Source of the DNA: Marinobacter litoralis
GTDB taxonomy: Bacteria > Pseudomonadota > Gammaproteobacteria > Pseudomonadales > Oleiphilaceae
NCBI RefSeq assembly: GCF_003336705.1
Contig: NZ_QMDL01000003.1
Location: 620,211 to 684,210, forward strand
Direction: 5' to 3'
Length of the DNA stretch: 64,000 nt
The stretch's first letter is position 1; the number at the start of each line of letters is the position of its first letter. Both the position numbers and the translations under genes were made by a program. Of the stretch, positions 1 through 9,600 are shown piece after piece. The notes beneath the pieces are model-generated. The model was not told the DNA's origin. It searched no databases and saw nothing but the letters and a program-made list of their open reading frames with translations.

Positions 1-24
1 GTACTGGAACAACTACCGAAATAA
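1..24 (+). CDS. 3' end of an upstream gene (possibly tssG)
   Basis: In frame 1 the first bases read VLEQLPK followed by TAA at 22-24, ten bases before the clpV start. In many T6SS clusters the gene before clpV/tssH is tssG, so this may be its tail. That is inference from gene order; seven residues cannot identify a protein, and the reading frame itself is not proven. Confidence 0.35.
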   Translation, partial: VLEQLPK

Positions 25-34
25 GGACATCACT

Positions 35-2662
35 GTGATTCGGGTAGAACTACCGGCGCTGATCGGGCGCCTTAACGAGATTTCCCGTCAGGCTCTGGAA
101 GGGTCTGCCGCGCTGTGCATCAGCCGACAAGGGGCGGAAATTACGCCGGCACACCTGCTGTTCAAACTGCTGGAAACGCCGTTTTCCGATGTGCGTCAGA
201 TTCTCGAACAAACCGGTATCAACCATCAGCAACTGCAGCCTCTGGTGGGCGACAGTCTGAACGGCGAGCCACAAAGCGCCGAGCCATACCCGTCCTTTTC
301 ACCCTTGCTGGTGGAACTGATGCAGGACGCCTGGTTGCTGGCCTCAACCGAACTCGGCCACAGCGAATTGCGTTCTGGCGCCTTGTTCTTGGCGTTGTTG
401 ATGAACGCCGACCGCTACCTGATGCCACGAGTTGCCCAAGCCTTGGTGGACATTAACCGTGAACAACTGCGTAAGCAGTTCGACCGGGTAACCGAAGGCT
501 CTGTGGAACGCCCACAGCTGGCAGAGAACGGTGCGGCCAAGCCAGCGACCGAAGCCGACATGGACCCGCTCACGCGTTACGCCACCGACTTCACCAAACT
601 GGCCCGGGAAGAAAAACTCGACCCCGTGGTGTGCCGGGATGCCGAAATCGATCAAATGATCGATATCCTTTGCCGCCGCCGCAAGAACAACCCCATTGTG
701 GTCGGCGATGCCGGTGTGGGTAAAAGTGCCGTGGTAGAAGGACTGGCCCTGCGGATTGTGAGTGGCGATGTGCCGGACCGCCTGAAAAACGTTGAACTCT
801 GGACCCTGGACATGGGCGCGCTGCAAGCCGGCGCCTCGGTGAAAGGCGAGTTCGAAAAGCGTCTGAAAGGCGTCATCGAAGCGGTCAAAGGCTCGGCCAC
901 CCCGATCATCCTGTTCATCGACGAAGCCCATACCTTGATTGGCGCGGGTAACAGCGAGGGCGGTTCAGACGCCGCTAACCTGTTGAAACCCGCACTGGCC
1001 CGTGGCGAGCTGCGCACCATTGCTGCCACGACTTGGCGCGAGTACAAAAAATACTTCGAAAAAGACCCGGCCCTGAGCCGCCGTTTCCAGCCCGTGGCGC
1101 TGGACGAGCCCACGCCGGGTGAGGCTGTCCACATTCTACGGGGCCTGCGCACCGTCTACGAAAAAGCCCACAAAGTGCTGGTGGCCGACAGCGCCTTGAA
1201 AGCCTCCGCTGAAATGTCTGCCCGATATCTGGCCGGCCGCCAACTGCCGGACAAAGCCATCGACGTACTGGACACCGCCTGCGCCCGGGTCAGCCTGAAC
1301 CTGAGCACCCCGCCTCGTCGATTGAGCCACGTGCGCAGCGAATTGCACCAAATGGCCATGGAACAAGACTTGCTGAGCCGGGAACACACGCTTGGCCAAG
1401 CGGTTGATAACGAACGGGAGCAGGCGCTGGAACAGCGCATTGCCGAGCTTACCGCTGAATCCGAAGCCCTGGAGCAAAGCTGGAATGACCAGCGAGAGCT
1501 GGTGGCTCGTTTGGTCGAAATCCGCGAACAACTGCTCACCGGAGAAGTGTCGGAAGCTCCGGAAGCAACGACCGACGCAGACAACGAAGAGCGCCCGGAC
1601 CTTAAAAACGAAGCCGCAGCCATCGAACAGGAACTGGCGGAACTTCAAGCCGACGAACCGCTGGTTCACGCCCGCGTGGATGCCCGCCAAGTGGCTGAAG
1701 TCATCGCCGATTGGACCGGCATTCCGGTCAATCGCATGACCACTGACGAGCTGGAAAAAATCACCCACTTGCCGGCATACCTGCAGGCCCACATCAAAGG
1801 CCAGGACACCGCTATTGATTGCCTGCACCAGCACCTGCTCACCGCCCGCGCTGACCTGCGCCGGCCCGGCCGTCCCATGGGCGCTTTCCTGCTGGTTGGC
1901 CCGAGTGGCGTGGGAAAAACCGAAACCGTGGTACAACTGGCCGAACTGCTCTACGGCGGCCGCCAGTTCCTCACCACCATCAACATGTCCGAATATCAGG
2001 AAAAACACACCGTTTCCCGCCTGATTGGCTCACCCCCGGGGTACGTTGGCTTTGGCGAAGGCGGCATCCTCACCGAAGCCATCCGCCAGAAACCTTACTC
2101 GGTAGTGCTGCTGGACGAAGTCGAAAAAGCCCACCCGGAAGTCCTCAACCTGTTCTACCAAGCCTTTGACAAAGGCGAGCTGGCAGACGGCGAAGGCCGG
2201 TTGATCGACTGCAAAAACGTAGTCTTCTTCCTGACCTCCAACCTTGGCTACCAGACCATCGTTAACCACGCCGAAGAGCCGGAAAAGATCGAAGAGGCGC
2301 TCTACCCGGAGCTGGCCAACTTCTTCAAACCGGCCCTGCTGGCACGTATGGAAGTGGTGCCCTACCTGCCGTTGGGTGAAGACACCCTTAACCGCATCGT
2401 GGGCGATAAACTCCAGCGCCTGGCTGACCAAATCACGGCCCGCTACCACACCGAAGTGGCGCTGGAAGACGGCCTGGTAGAAGCCATCCGCAGCCGCGCC
2501 ACCCGAAGCGAAAACGGTGCACGGATGCTGGAATCGATCATCGAAGGTGAATTGCTGCCACCGGTGTCCCTGGCGCTGCTGGAAAAGCTGGCGGCACGAG
2601 AGCCGGTGACCAAGGTCACCTTGGGCGTGAACAACGGAAAGTTCATCGGGGTCGTTGCCTGA
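35..2662 (+). CDS. clpV: T6SS sheath-disassembly ATPase ClpV (TssH)
   Basis: This is a ClpB-type double AAA+ unfoldase that extracts contracted TssB/TssC sheath in the cytoplasm so that subunits can be reused. A Clp N-terminal domain fills roughly residues 1-150. The first Walker A (GDAGVGKS) is near residue 226 and its Walker B (LFIDEAH) near 291. A charged coiled-coil middle domain spans about 440-560. The second Walker A (GPSGVGKT) is near 622, followed by the ClpB-type D2 small domain. The 875-residue length is normal for ClpV. It starts with GTG at 35, seven bases after AAGGA (23-27). The following genes vasH, tagO, tssA and tssM distinguish it from housekeeping ClpB. Confidence 0.95.
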   Translation: MIRVELPALIGRLNEISRQALEGSAALCISRQGAEITPAHLLFKLLETPFSDVRQILEQTGINHQQLQPLVGDSLNGEPQSAEPYPSFSPLLVELMQDAWLLASTELGHSELRSGALFLALLMNADRYLMPRVAQALVDINREQLRKQFDRVTEGSVERPQLAENGAAKPATEADMDPLTRYATDFTKLAREEKLDPVVCRDAEIDQMIDILCRRRKNNPIVVGDAGVGKSAVVEGLALRIVSGDVPDRLKNVELWTLDMGALQAGASVKGEFEKRLKGVIEAVKGSATPIILFIDEAHTLIGAGNSEGGSDAANLLKPALARGELRTIAATTWREYKKYFEKDPALSRRFQPVALDEPTPGEAVHILRGLRTVYEKAHKVLVADSALKASAEMSARYLAGRQLPDKAIDVLDTACARVSLNLSTPPRRLSHVRSELHQMAMEQDLLSREHTLGQAVDNEREQALEQRIAELTAESEALEQSWNDQRELVARLVEIREQLLTGEVSEAPEATTDADNEERPDLKNEAAAIEQELAELQADEPLVHARVDARQVAEVIADWTGIPVNRMTTDELEKITHLPAYLQAHIKGQDTAIDCLHQHLLTARADLRRPGRPMGAFLLVGPSGVGKTETVVQLAELLYGGRQFLTTINMSEYQEKHTVSRLIGSPPGYVGFGEGGILTEAIRQKPYSVVLLDEVEKAHPEVLNLFYQAFDKGELADGEGRLIDCKNVVFFLTSNLGYQTIVNHAEEPEKIEEALYPELANFFKPALLARMEVVPYLPLGEDTLNRIVGDKLQRLADQITARYHTEVALEDGLVEAIRSRATRSENGARMLESIIEGELLPPVSLALLEKLAAREPVTKVTLGVNNGKFIGVVA

Positions 2663-2685
2663 CGGCCTATAGAAACGGAGCGTAG

Positions 2686-2867
2686 CCTGCGGGGTGGCTT
2701 TCCAAAACCCTGCGGAGCCATGGGTGAAGGGTGAAAGCCCTTCACGGGTTGGCCAGGGATGGCCAAGACAGGACCCTCACTGCGACGCAGGAGCAGTAAG
2801 CAGTGAGGGGCGGAGCGGAGCGTACAAGGATGTATTCACAGCGTGTTTTGGAAAGCCACCCCGCAGG
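2686..2867. repeat. Intergenic element bounded by a 23-bp perfect inverted repeat
   Basis: Bases 2686-2708 are the exact reverse complement of 2845-2867, separated by 136 bases. The interior holds further nested hairpins: TGAAGGG/CCCTTCA in the 2720s-2740s, and CCTCACTGC paired with GCAGTGAGG around 2774-2808. Transcribed RNA would fold into a long branched stem between clpV and vasH. There is no T-run typical of a simple terminator and no transposase. It resembles a dispersed intergenic repeat (BIME-like) or a structured RNA, but only one copy is in this window. Confidence 0.7.
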
Positions 2868-2913
2868 ATGCGCGGGCGATAATCTCCTAAGTCATTGTTC
2901 TGGGATAGAAAGC

Positions 2914-4488
2914 ATGGGACGGATGCAGATGGAACTGCACACCGGCATAGAACTGGCGGTAGCACTGATCAAGCAAGACACACTCCCTGCCTTGCTCGAC
3001 ACAGCCACCCGCCAACTCGAAAACGCATTTGGCCTCAGCAAATGCTGGGCCCTCGAACTCGACCTCAGTGGCCGAACGCTCCACTGTGGCCAATTAGGTG
3101 ATGCCAGCGAATTCGACTGTGGCGACTTCAGCCACCCCTTCGCCCACGTACTGCAAACCGGAAAACCGCGCGAACTCACCCGCGCAGCCAGCTACCGGCT
3201 CGACCACACCGGCTTCCAAACCCTGTTCGAACATAGCGACCGCCCCAGAAGCCTCTGGCTCGAACCCCTCACCGGCGCAGACGGCCGCACCCTTGGCGTA
3301 CTCGCCCTGTGCGGTGATCACGACGACTGGCAAAGCATTATCGGCCAACCCTTGTACACCGGCCTGAAACAACTGCTGGTGCATCAATGGATCAGCCAAC
3401 TGCAAACCCGTGACCAAGTCTGGCAGCGGCGCATGCTTAAACGCTCGCTGGACCACCTGCACGATGCCGAAAGTGTACGCCAGCGCTGCCAGCAACTGTC
3501 CCACACATTGGTGGGCAACTCCGAAGCCATGACCAACCTCCGGGCACAAGTCGTGCGCGCGGCCAGCAGCCAGCTGTCGGTACTGATCCAGGGTGAAACC
3601 GGTTGCGGGAAAGACGTGGTTGCCCGAGGTATTCATGACCTATCCGAGCGGGCCCAAGGCCCCATGGTCGTGGTGAATTGCGCCGCCATCCCCGACACCC
3701 TGCTGGAAAGCGAACTGTTCGGCCACACCAAAGGCGCCTTCTCCGGTGCCGATCAAGCCAAAGAAGGGCTATTGGCGCAGGCCAACGGCGGCACCCTGTT
3801 TCTGGACGAAATCGGCGACATGCCCATGGCCCTGCAATCAAAATTGTTACGGGTTCTGGAAAGCCGGCAGTTCCGCCCCTTGGGCGCTCGGGAAGAACAG
3901 TTTTCAGACTTCCGCTTGGTGGCCGCAACCCACCAACCGCTGCAGCAAGGCATTGATGACGGCCTGTTTCGCCGGGACCTGTTCTACCGCCTCAGCCAAT
4001 TCCCGTTGCGGGTGATTCCGCTGCGCGAACGTACCGACGATCTCGAAGTGTTGAGCCGGCATTTCATCCGACTCTACGTTGAACGCGAAGGCAGTGGACC
4101 ACTGGGCATTAGCAGCCACGCGTTGAAGCGACTGGCGGGCTATGACTTTCCCGGCAACGTTCGGGAATTACGCAACATCATTGAACTGGCCTGTCTGCAA
4201 ACGGCTGCCAACGGCGACATTCAACCCGAGGCACTGCGATTGGATGATCTGCTGATGGACGCCGGACAAGCCGCCTCCGCGGTCGCAGACGTGGCGACGA
4301 TTCCGGGCATCCCCGTGGCCGAGGAAATTCGGGATCTGAAAGCCGCCGCACAGGCATTCGAGGCCGCCATCATTCGGGAGCGCCTGCAGCAATATCGCGG
4401 CAACCGAGCCCAGGCCGCCGAGAGTTTGGGATTACCCAAGCGAACGCTGGCCCATAAATGTCTGAAGTATCAGGTAACCGACGTATGA
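2914..4488 (+). CDS. vasH: Sigma-54-dependent T6SS transcriptional activator (VasH-like)
   Basis: This is a bacterial enhancer-binding protein that would remodel sigma-54 RNA polymerase to turn on T6SS genes. A GAF-like sensory domain fills about residues 10-180. The AAA+ domain follows, with Walker A GETGCGKD near 226 and a GAFSGA loop near 274, where the usual Thr of GAFTGA is Ser. A Fis-type helix-turn-helix (AQAAESLGLPKRTLAHK) ends the protein. An in-frame ORF extends back to 2803, but that part lies inside the inverted-repeat element. I therefore prefer ATG 2914, with ATG 2923 as an alternative; neither has a strong ribosome site. The stop overlaps the tagO start (ATGA). Confidence 0.88.
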   Translation: MGRMQMELHTGIELAVALIKQDTLPALLDTATRQLENAFGLSKCWALELDLSGRTLHCGQLGDASEFDCGDFSHPFAHVLQTGKPRELTRAASYRLDHTGFQTLFEHSDRPRSLWLEPLTGADGRTLGVLALCGDHDDWQSIIGQPLYTGLKQLLVHQWISQLQTRDQVWQRRMLKRSLDHLHDAESVRQRCQQLSHTLVGNSEAMTNLRAQVVRAASSQLSVLIQGETGCGKDVVARGIHDLSERAQGPMVVVNCAAIPDTLLESELFGHTKGAFSGADQAKEGLLAQANGGTLFLDEIGDMPMALQSKLLRVLESRQFRPLGAREEQFSDFRLVAATHQPLQQGIDDGLFRRDLFYRLSQFPLRVIPLRERTDDLEVLSRHFIRLYVEREGSGPLGISSHALKRLAGYDFPGNVRELRNIIELACLQTAANGDIQPEALRLDDLLMDAGQAASAVADVATIPGIPVAEEIRDLKAAAQAFEAAIIRERLQQYRGNRAQAAESLGLPKRTLAHKCLKYQVTDV

Positions 4489-5126
4489 CCCTGAAAGACC
4501 CAATCCGAGCCGGCCTGATCGGCCTCGCGCTCCTGCTGATAAGCAGCGCCGGGCAAGCGGATACCCGCCTGAGCGATGCCCAAACCTGCACCGAAGAAGC
4601 CAATCGGCTGGCCCGCTTGGCGTGCTTTGATGAGGTGTTTGATACGCCACTGGCTCGATATGAAACCGGCGCCAGCGACGGGGTGATTCGCCAGCCCGAA
4701 CGTTGGCGCCAGGCCTTTGCGCAAGCTGGTCAAAGCGATGCCAGTGGTCCGATCTACCGCAATACCGGCTCGGCTGCCGGACACATGGTAACGGTCGCCG
4801 CTTTGGGGGCTCAGCCTCCGCGGCCGGTGCTGACACTCCAGTGCCACAACAACATCACGGAATTGACTGTAATGTTGCCGAAACCGATCAACCGGGAGCG
4901 GGTGGACGTCGCGCTGGCATCGGCACCCAACCATTGGCGAGTGCGGGATGAAGGGCTGGTGGTGAGTGCTGGCCGTGGCCTGCCGGCGATACGTTCGGTG
5001 CTTGATATCGTGCACCAGCCAGATGTTCGTATTCAGGCAGACGTACCGGAGTTGGATGGCTTGTTGTTCGACCTGACCGGTTACCGCGACGCCATTCGCC
5101 CTCTGCGACAAGCCTGTGGCTGGTGA
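4485..5126 (+). CDS. tagO: T6SS-associated periplasmic protein TagO/VasI
   Basis: A 213-residue exported protein of the TagO/VasI family. TagO homologues are reported to work with TssA in assembly or in linking the machine to the periplasm; the exact role varies between species. An N-terminal signal peptide has a hydrophobic run around residues 10-22 and a likely cut after AGQA. The mature start carries the family-typical pair of cysteines around a conserved helix (CTEEANRLARLACFDEVF). The ATG at 4485 overlaps the vasH stop, which indicates translational coupling. tssA follows closely. Confidence 0.85.
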   Translation: MTLKDPIRAGLIGLALLLISSAGQADTRLSDAQTCTEEANRLARLACFDEVFDTPLARYETGASDGVIRQPERWRQAFAQAGQSDASGPIYRNTGSAAGHMVTVAALGAQPPRPVLTLQCHNNITELTVMLPKPINRERVDVALASAPNHWRVRDEGLVVSAGRGLPAIRSVLDIVHQPDVRIQADVPELDGLLFDLTGYRDAIRPLRQACGW

Positions 5127-5136
5127 GGAGAGTGCT

Positions 5137-6576
5137 ATGCAAGTGATTGAACAGCACCCATACGTTGATCAGGTTCTCAGCGCCATCCCAGGAGATTCCG
5201 GTGTGGGTGACAACCTTGCCGACGATTCCGTGCTGGAGTTTCTGGAAGACGAAGTGATGAAGGTGGGCTCGCTGGCTCACAACGACATCAATTGGCAAAA
5301 AGTGCAGATCGAATCTCTGCAATTGCTGGCAGACCGAAGCAAAGACCTGAAAGTACTAGGCTTTTTCATGCTGAGCTTGCAGCAGGGCAAAGATGGCGAG
5401 CACTTCGCCCTGTCCTTGTATCTGCTGCACCGGGTGTTGGATGACTGGTGGGAAAGCGCGTGGCCTTACCCGGGAGCCAAGGGACAGCGGGCCCGAAAAA
5501 TGCTGTTCACCCAGATTGTGCAGCGTGCGGTTAAAAGCGTGGACGGTCTGGGTTTTGATGCCAGTGTGGGTGATGGGCGGCAGTTTTGCCTGGACCTGAT
5601 TGCCAAGCTGGATGAGCAGGCGCGGAACCGGGATTTACCGGATGACCCGCTGTTCGAGTTGAAACGGGCTGTGGATAAGTTGCCAAAGCCGGATCAAAGC
5701 AGCAGCCAGCAACTGGCTTCAACGGTTGCGCCGGCAAGTCCCGCACAAACGCAATCTGCTCAAGCGCCGGCGCAGCCAGCTGCGGCTCCGGCGGCCTTGG
5801 GCAATCTCACTCTGGACCCTGGCAACGAACGAGCAACCCGCCAAAGCTTGCTGAAAGTGGCGGAGTTGTTGACCAGTACCGAACCGGACAACCCCTTGGG
5901 CTATCAGCTGCGCCGTTACGCCATTTGGCAAAACATCACCAGCCTGCCGCCGACACGGGACGGCATTCGTACCGATTTGGCCGCCGTCAGTGCAGACCGG
6001 GTTGCAGATTACAAAGAAGCGTTGGAAAAAACGCCCGACAACGACTTGTGGCAGCGCATTGAGCAAAGCTTATCGGTGAGCCCGTTTTGGCTCGATGGCC
6101 ATTGGCTGAGCGCCCGTGCGGCCCAAGCTCTGGGTCATAACCGCTGTGCGGAAGCGATACGAGAAGCGTTGAAAAAATTTGTTGAACAGTTACCGAAACT
6201 TGCCGAGTTGACCTTCAACGACCAAACACCGTTTCTCAGTGAACAAGCGGCAGAGTGGATGCATACCGTCTCGGCTTCGGCCAAAGCCGGTGGGGGCAGT
6301 TCAAACCCTTGGGAGCAAGCTCTGGAAACGGCGCTCGAGTTGGTGCAGCAGAACAAGCTGTCATCCGCTCTGGAGTTGTTGGAACAAGGGTTGGCCGACG
6401 CTCGCGAGCCTAGGGAGAAATTCTACTGGCGCTTGGCGACGGCAAAACTGATGAAAGAAAGCGGCCTGAAAGCCATGGCTGCACAACAGATTCAGGACCT
6501 GCAAGGGCAGGTTCACGGGTTGGTTCTGGAAGACTGGGAACCGGCTTTGATCAAACAAATGGAACGGCTGGCGTAA
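5137..6576 (+). CDS. tssA: T6SS cap/initiator protein TssA
   Basis: TssA proteins recruit baseplate and tube components and cap the growing tail tube or sheath. This 479-residue protein carries the ImpA N-terminal domain in its first 130 residues, including the aromatic stretch DDWWESAWPYPGAKG. An Ala/Pro/Gln-rich linker follows around 190-220. The longer C-terminal half (PDNPLGYQLRRYAIW onward) is typical of the TssA class with a VasJ-like C-terminal domain. ATG 5137 has GAGGAG six bases upstream. An upstream in-frame GTG at 5116 would overlap tagO and has no better ribosome site. It is cotranscribed with tagO and tssM. Confidence 0.92.
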   Translation: MQVIEQHPYVDQVLSAIPGDSGVGDNLADDSVLEFLEDEVMKVGSLAHNDINWQKVQIESLQLLADRSKDLKVLGFFMLSLQQGKDGEHFALSLYLLHRVLDDWWESAWPYPGAKGQRARKMLFTQIVQRAVKSVDGLGFDASVGDGRQFCLDLIAKLDEQARNRDLPDDPLFELKRAVDKLPKPDQSSSQQLASTVAPASPAQTQSAQAPAQPAAAPAALGNLTLDPGNERATRQSLLKVAELLTSTEPDNPLGYQLRRYAIWQNITSLPPTRDGIRTDLAAVSADRVADYKEALEKTPDNDLWQRIEQSLSVSPFWLDGHWLSARAAQALGHNRCAEAIREALKKFVEQLPKLAELTFNDQTPFLSEQAAEWMHTVSASAKAGGGSSNPWEQALETALELVQQNKLSSALELLEQGLADAREPREKFYWRLATAKLMKESGLKAMAAQQIQDLQGQVHGLVLEDWEPALIKQMERLA

Positions 6577-6609
6577 TCGCCTCACGCATTAAACGCAGGA
6601 ATGGAAACC

Positions 6610-9600
6610 ATGTGGAGAAAAGCATTACTCATTGGTCGATGGCTGCTGCCATACCTTCGTAACGCCGCCCCGGTCACGCTGACCTTGGGCGTGATCGCCC
6701 TATTGGTTGCGACTTGGTGGTTAGGGCCACGGCTGGAGATCAACGGCGAGTACCCGTTGGTGGCCTGGCAGATGCGGGCGCTGGTGACTCTCGGCGTTGT
6801 TCTGGTGGTGGTCATATTCTGGGGCATGGCGCTGGCTCGCCGGTTGAGCAAGGTCAATAAGGCCAAAGCGGCCGAGCAACAAGAGCAAGAAGATCCGATT
6901 CTACCGATGGAGCGCCGGCAACAACGGTTGCTGGATCGCCAGTTACAGGCACTCAAGAGCAACTTGCCGGGCCGAAAAGGTTTGTATCGCCTGCCGTGGT
7001 ATTTGGTGATGGGGCTTGAAGATGCCGGTAAAACAAGCCTGATTCAGCGCTCGGGGCAAACCTACACCCTGACCAATGTCACCCGCAATAACCGGGGGGA
7101 TCGCAACCCCTTCGGTTTCGATTGGTGGATTGGTGATAACGGCGTTCTGATTGATCCAGACGGCGAATTGCTAAGCCAGAATCAGGGCGAAGGGGCCTCG
7201 GGTGAAATCCAGAACCGGTTGTGGAACCACTTTATCGGCTGGCTGGAAAACAGCCGCCCGCAAAGACCGCTGAACGGTCTGATCCTTGCCGTCGATTTGG
7301 CGCGATTGAGCACGGCCAATGAGCAACAGCGGGAAGCTCACGCCATTTTATTACGCACCCGGATAAGGGAGCTCATGGAGCAGTTGGGCTCGCGCCTGCC
7401 GGTGTACGTCACCTTCACAAAAATGGACTTGATGTACGGCTTTGCCCCGTTCGTTAGAGCCATGTCGAAGGCTGAAAAAGATCAGGCGCTCGGCTTCACC
7501 TTCCAGCTGGATAACCAGCAAGATCACGACGAATGGCTTGAACAGTTCGCGGAACGATACACCGAGTTGGTGGATGAGCTGAGCCAGCGCTTACCAGACG
7601 TGCTTGCCGATACCCGGGAGGCTGAAGAGCGGGCGGCAGCGTATTCCTTCACGCGCCAGCTGGCGGGCCTCAAGCCGGCGGTAGAGCAGTTCCTCAGCGA
7701 CTTGCTGTCCGCTGACGCTTTCTCGACACCGGCTTTGGTGCGGGGCACTTATTTCACCTCCGTTCTGCAGGAAGGGGTGCCTGAAGATGCCTTCGTGGCT
7801 GCCGCCGCCCGCAATTACCAGATGAGCGGTCCGATTCAACCGGCGCAGCGGAATGCCCAGTCAGTCAGTTTGTTCACCAAGAACCTGTTCCCGGGTGTGA
7901 TCTATCGCGAGGCCGGTCTGGCCGGTGATAACCGAAAAGTGATCAAAAAGCGCCACCGGAAAGTCGCGATGGCTTCAATCGTAGCTCTGTGTGCCGGCGC
8001 AGGTATGACGGCCGGCTGGCAGCACTATTTCATCAAGAACGCCGAAGCTGCGGCGCAGGTGGAAAACCGGGTTAACGCCTTCCTGAACGATTGGCAGCCG
8101 GTTGGCTACGAGCCGGACACAACCGGCCGCAACCTGCTACAGCCACTGGATGAGCTTCGAGAAGCCACCCTGGCGTTCGGCGATTACCGTAAAGAGTGGC
8201 CGCTGGTCACCGACATGGGCCTGTATCAAGGCCATAAAGTTGGGCCGGAAGTGGATGCTGCCTATCTCGACATGTTGGCTTACCAGTACCTGCCGGCATT
8301 GATGTTCGGTGTGATGGAAGAGATGGGGCAAGCACCGGATAACAGCACTGAGCGGTTGGAGCACTTGCGGGTTCTGCGCATGATGTATGACGAAAGCGGC
8401 CGCCGTGGAGACATCGTATCGGAATACATGCGCGAGTATTGGCAAGCGCGCTTCCCCGGCCAGCGGGAAGTACAGAACCGGCTGCATAGCCATCTGCAGT
8501 ACGCGATGGCGCACACCAACCTTGCGGGTATGGCCGCCGAAGGTGATCAGGCGGCGAGCATGGCACTGGTGCCTTTCCGGAGCAGTGTGCAGTGGGCGCA
8601 GCACGAATTGGGTCGGATCAGCACCCCGGACAGGGTCTATCGTGATCTGAAAGTGGAAGCCGGTCGGGATTTTCAGTCGCCGCTGGAGTTGGCGCGCAGC
8701 TCTGGCCCGGCCTTTGCCACCGTGTTCACTCGCGTGGATGCCTACGGCGAGCCGCAGGGCGACGCCTTGCCGGCAGAGGACGACCCGCTCTCCATTCCGG
8801 CACTGTTGACCCGGGACGGCCTGGAAAAATGGTTCCTGCGTCAATCAAGCTCGGTAACGGAATTGGCCCTGGTCGATGCCTGGGTGTTAGGGCGCCGGAA
8901 CGACGTGGATTTCAGTAAAGCTGATGAAGCCGAGTTACTGTCGAGCTTGCAGACTCTGTATGCCGAAAACTACGCCAACGTGTGGCGCACCGCGCTCAGT
9001 CGAATCGATGTGCACCGTTTTGAAGACTTGAATCATGGCGTGCGTATCCTTGAAAGCTTGACCAGCGGCCATCAGCCATTGGCACGCCTGCTTGGCCAGG
9101 TGCAGGCCAATACCAAACTGATTCCTGCCGGTGAAGGTGAGGCCGAAGTGGCTCGAAAACTGCTGCAGGAGTCGCCGCATTACCGAATGCTGCAGGATAT
9201 CGAGCGCCAGTTCGACGACCTGAACCGGCTGACTCGCAAAAACAGCGATCAGCCCAGTGGTCTGGAAGAAGTCATGGTGGTGGTAGCCGAGTTGCACGAG
9301 TACATGCGCAGCATTCAGGAATCACCGGATTCGGGCAAGGCTGCACTGAGTGCTGCCCGAGCGCGCATGGCCCTTCAGGGGTCAGACCCGATCTTCACGC
9401 TCCAGCGTATGGCCAGCCATCAGCCCGAGCCGCTGAACCGCCTGTTAAGCCGACTGGCTACCGAAAGCTGGCGAGTGGTGCTTGATCGTGCCGTGGCCCA
9501 GCTTGAGCGGGAGTGGTACCGGGAAGTGTACCAGCCGTTCCAGCAAACCCTTGCCCGGCATTACCCGTTTGCGACAGACGCAAGCCGAGATGCCGCGTTG

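Noticed and set aside
2803..2913. N-terminal extension of vasH into the inverted-repeat element
   Set aside because: The added residues are encoded by the repeat arm, match nothing in VasH-type proteins and lack a ribosome site.
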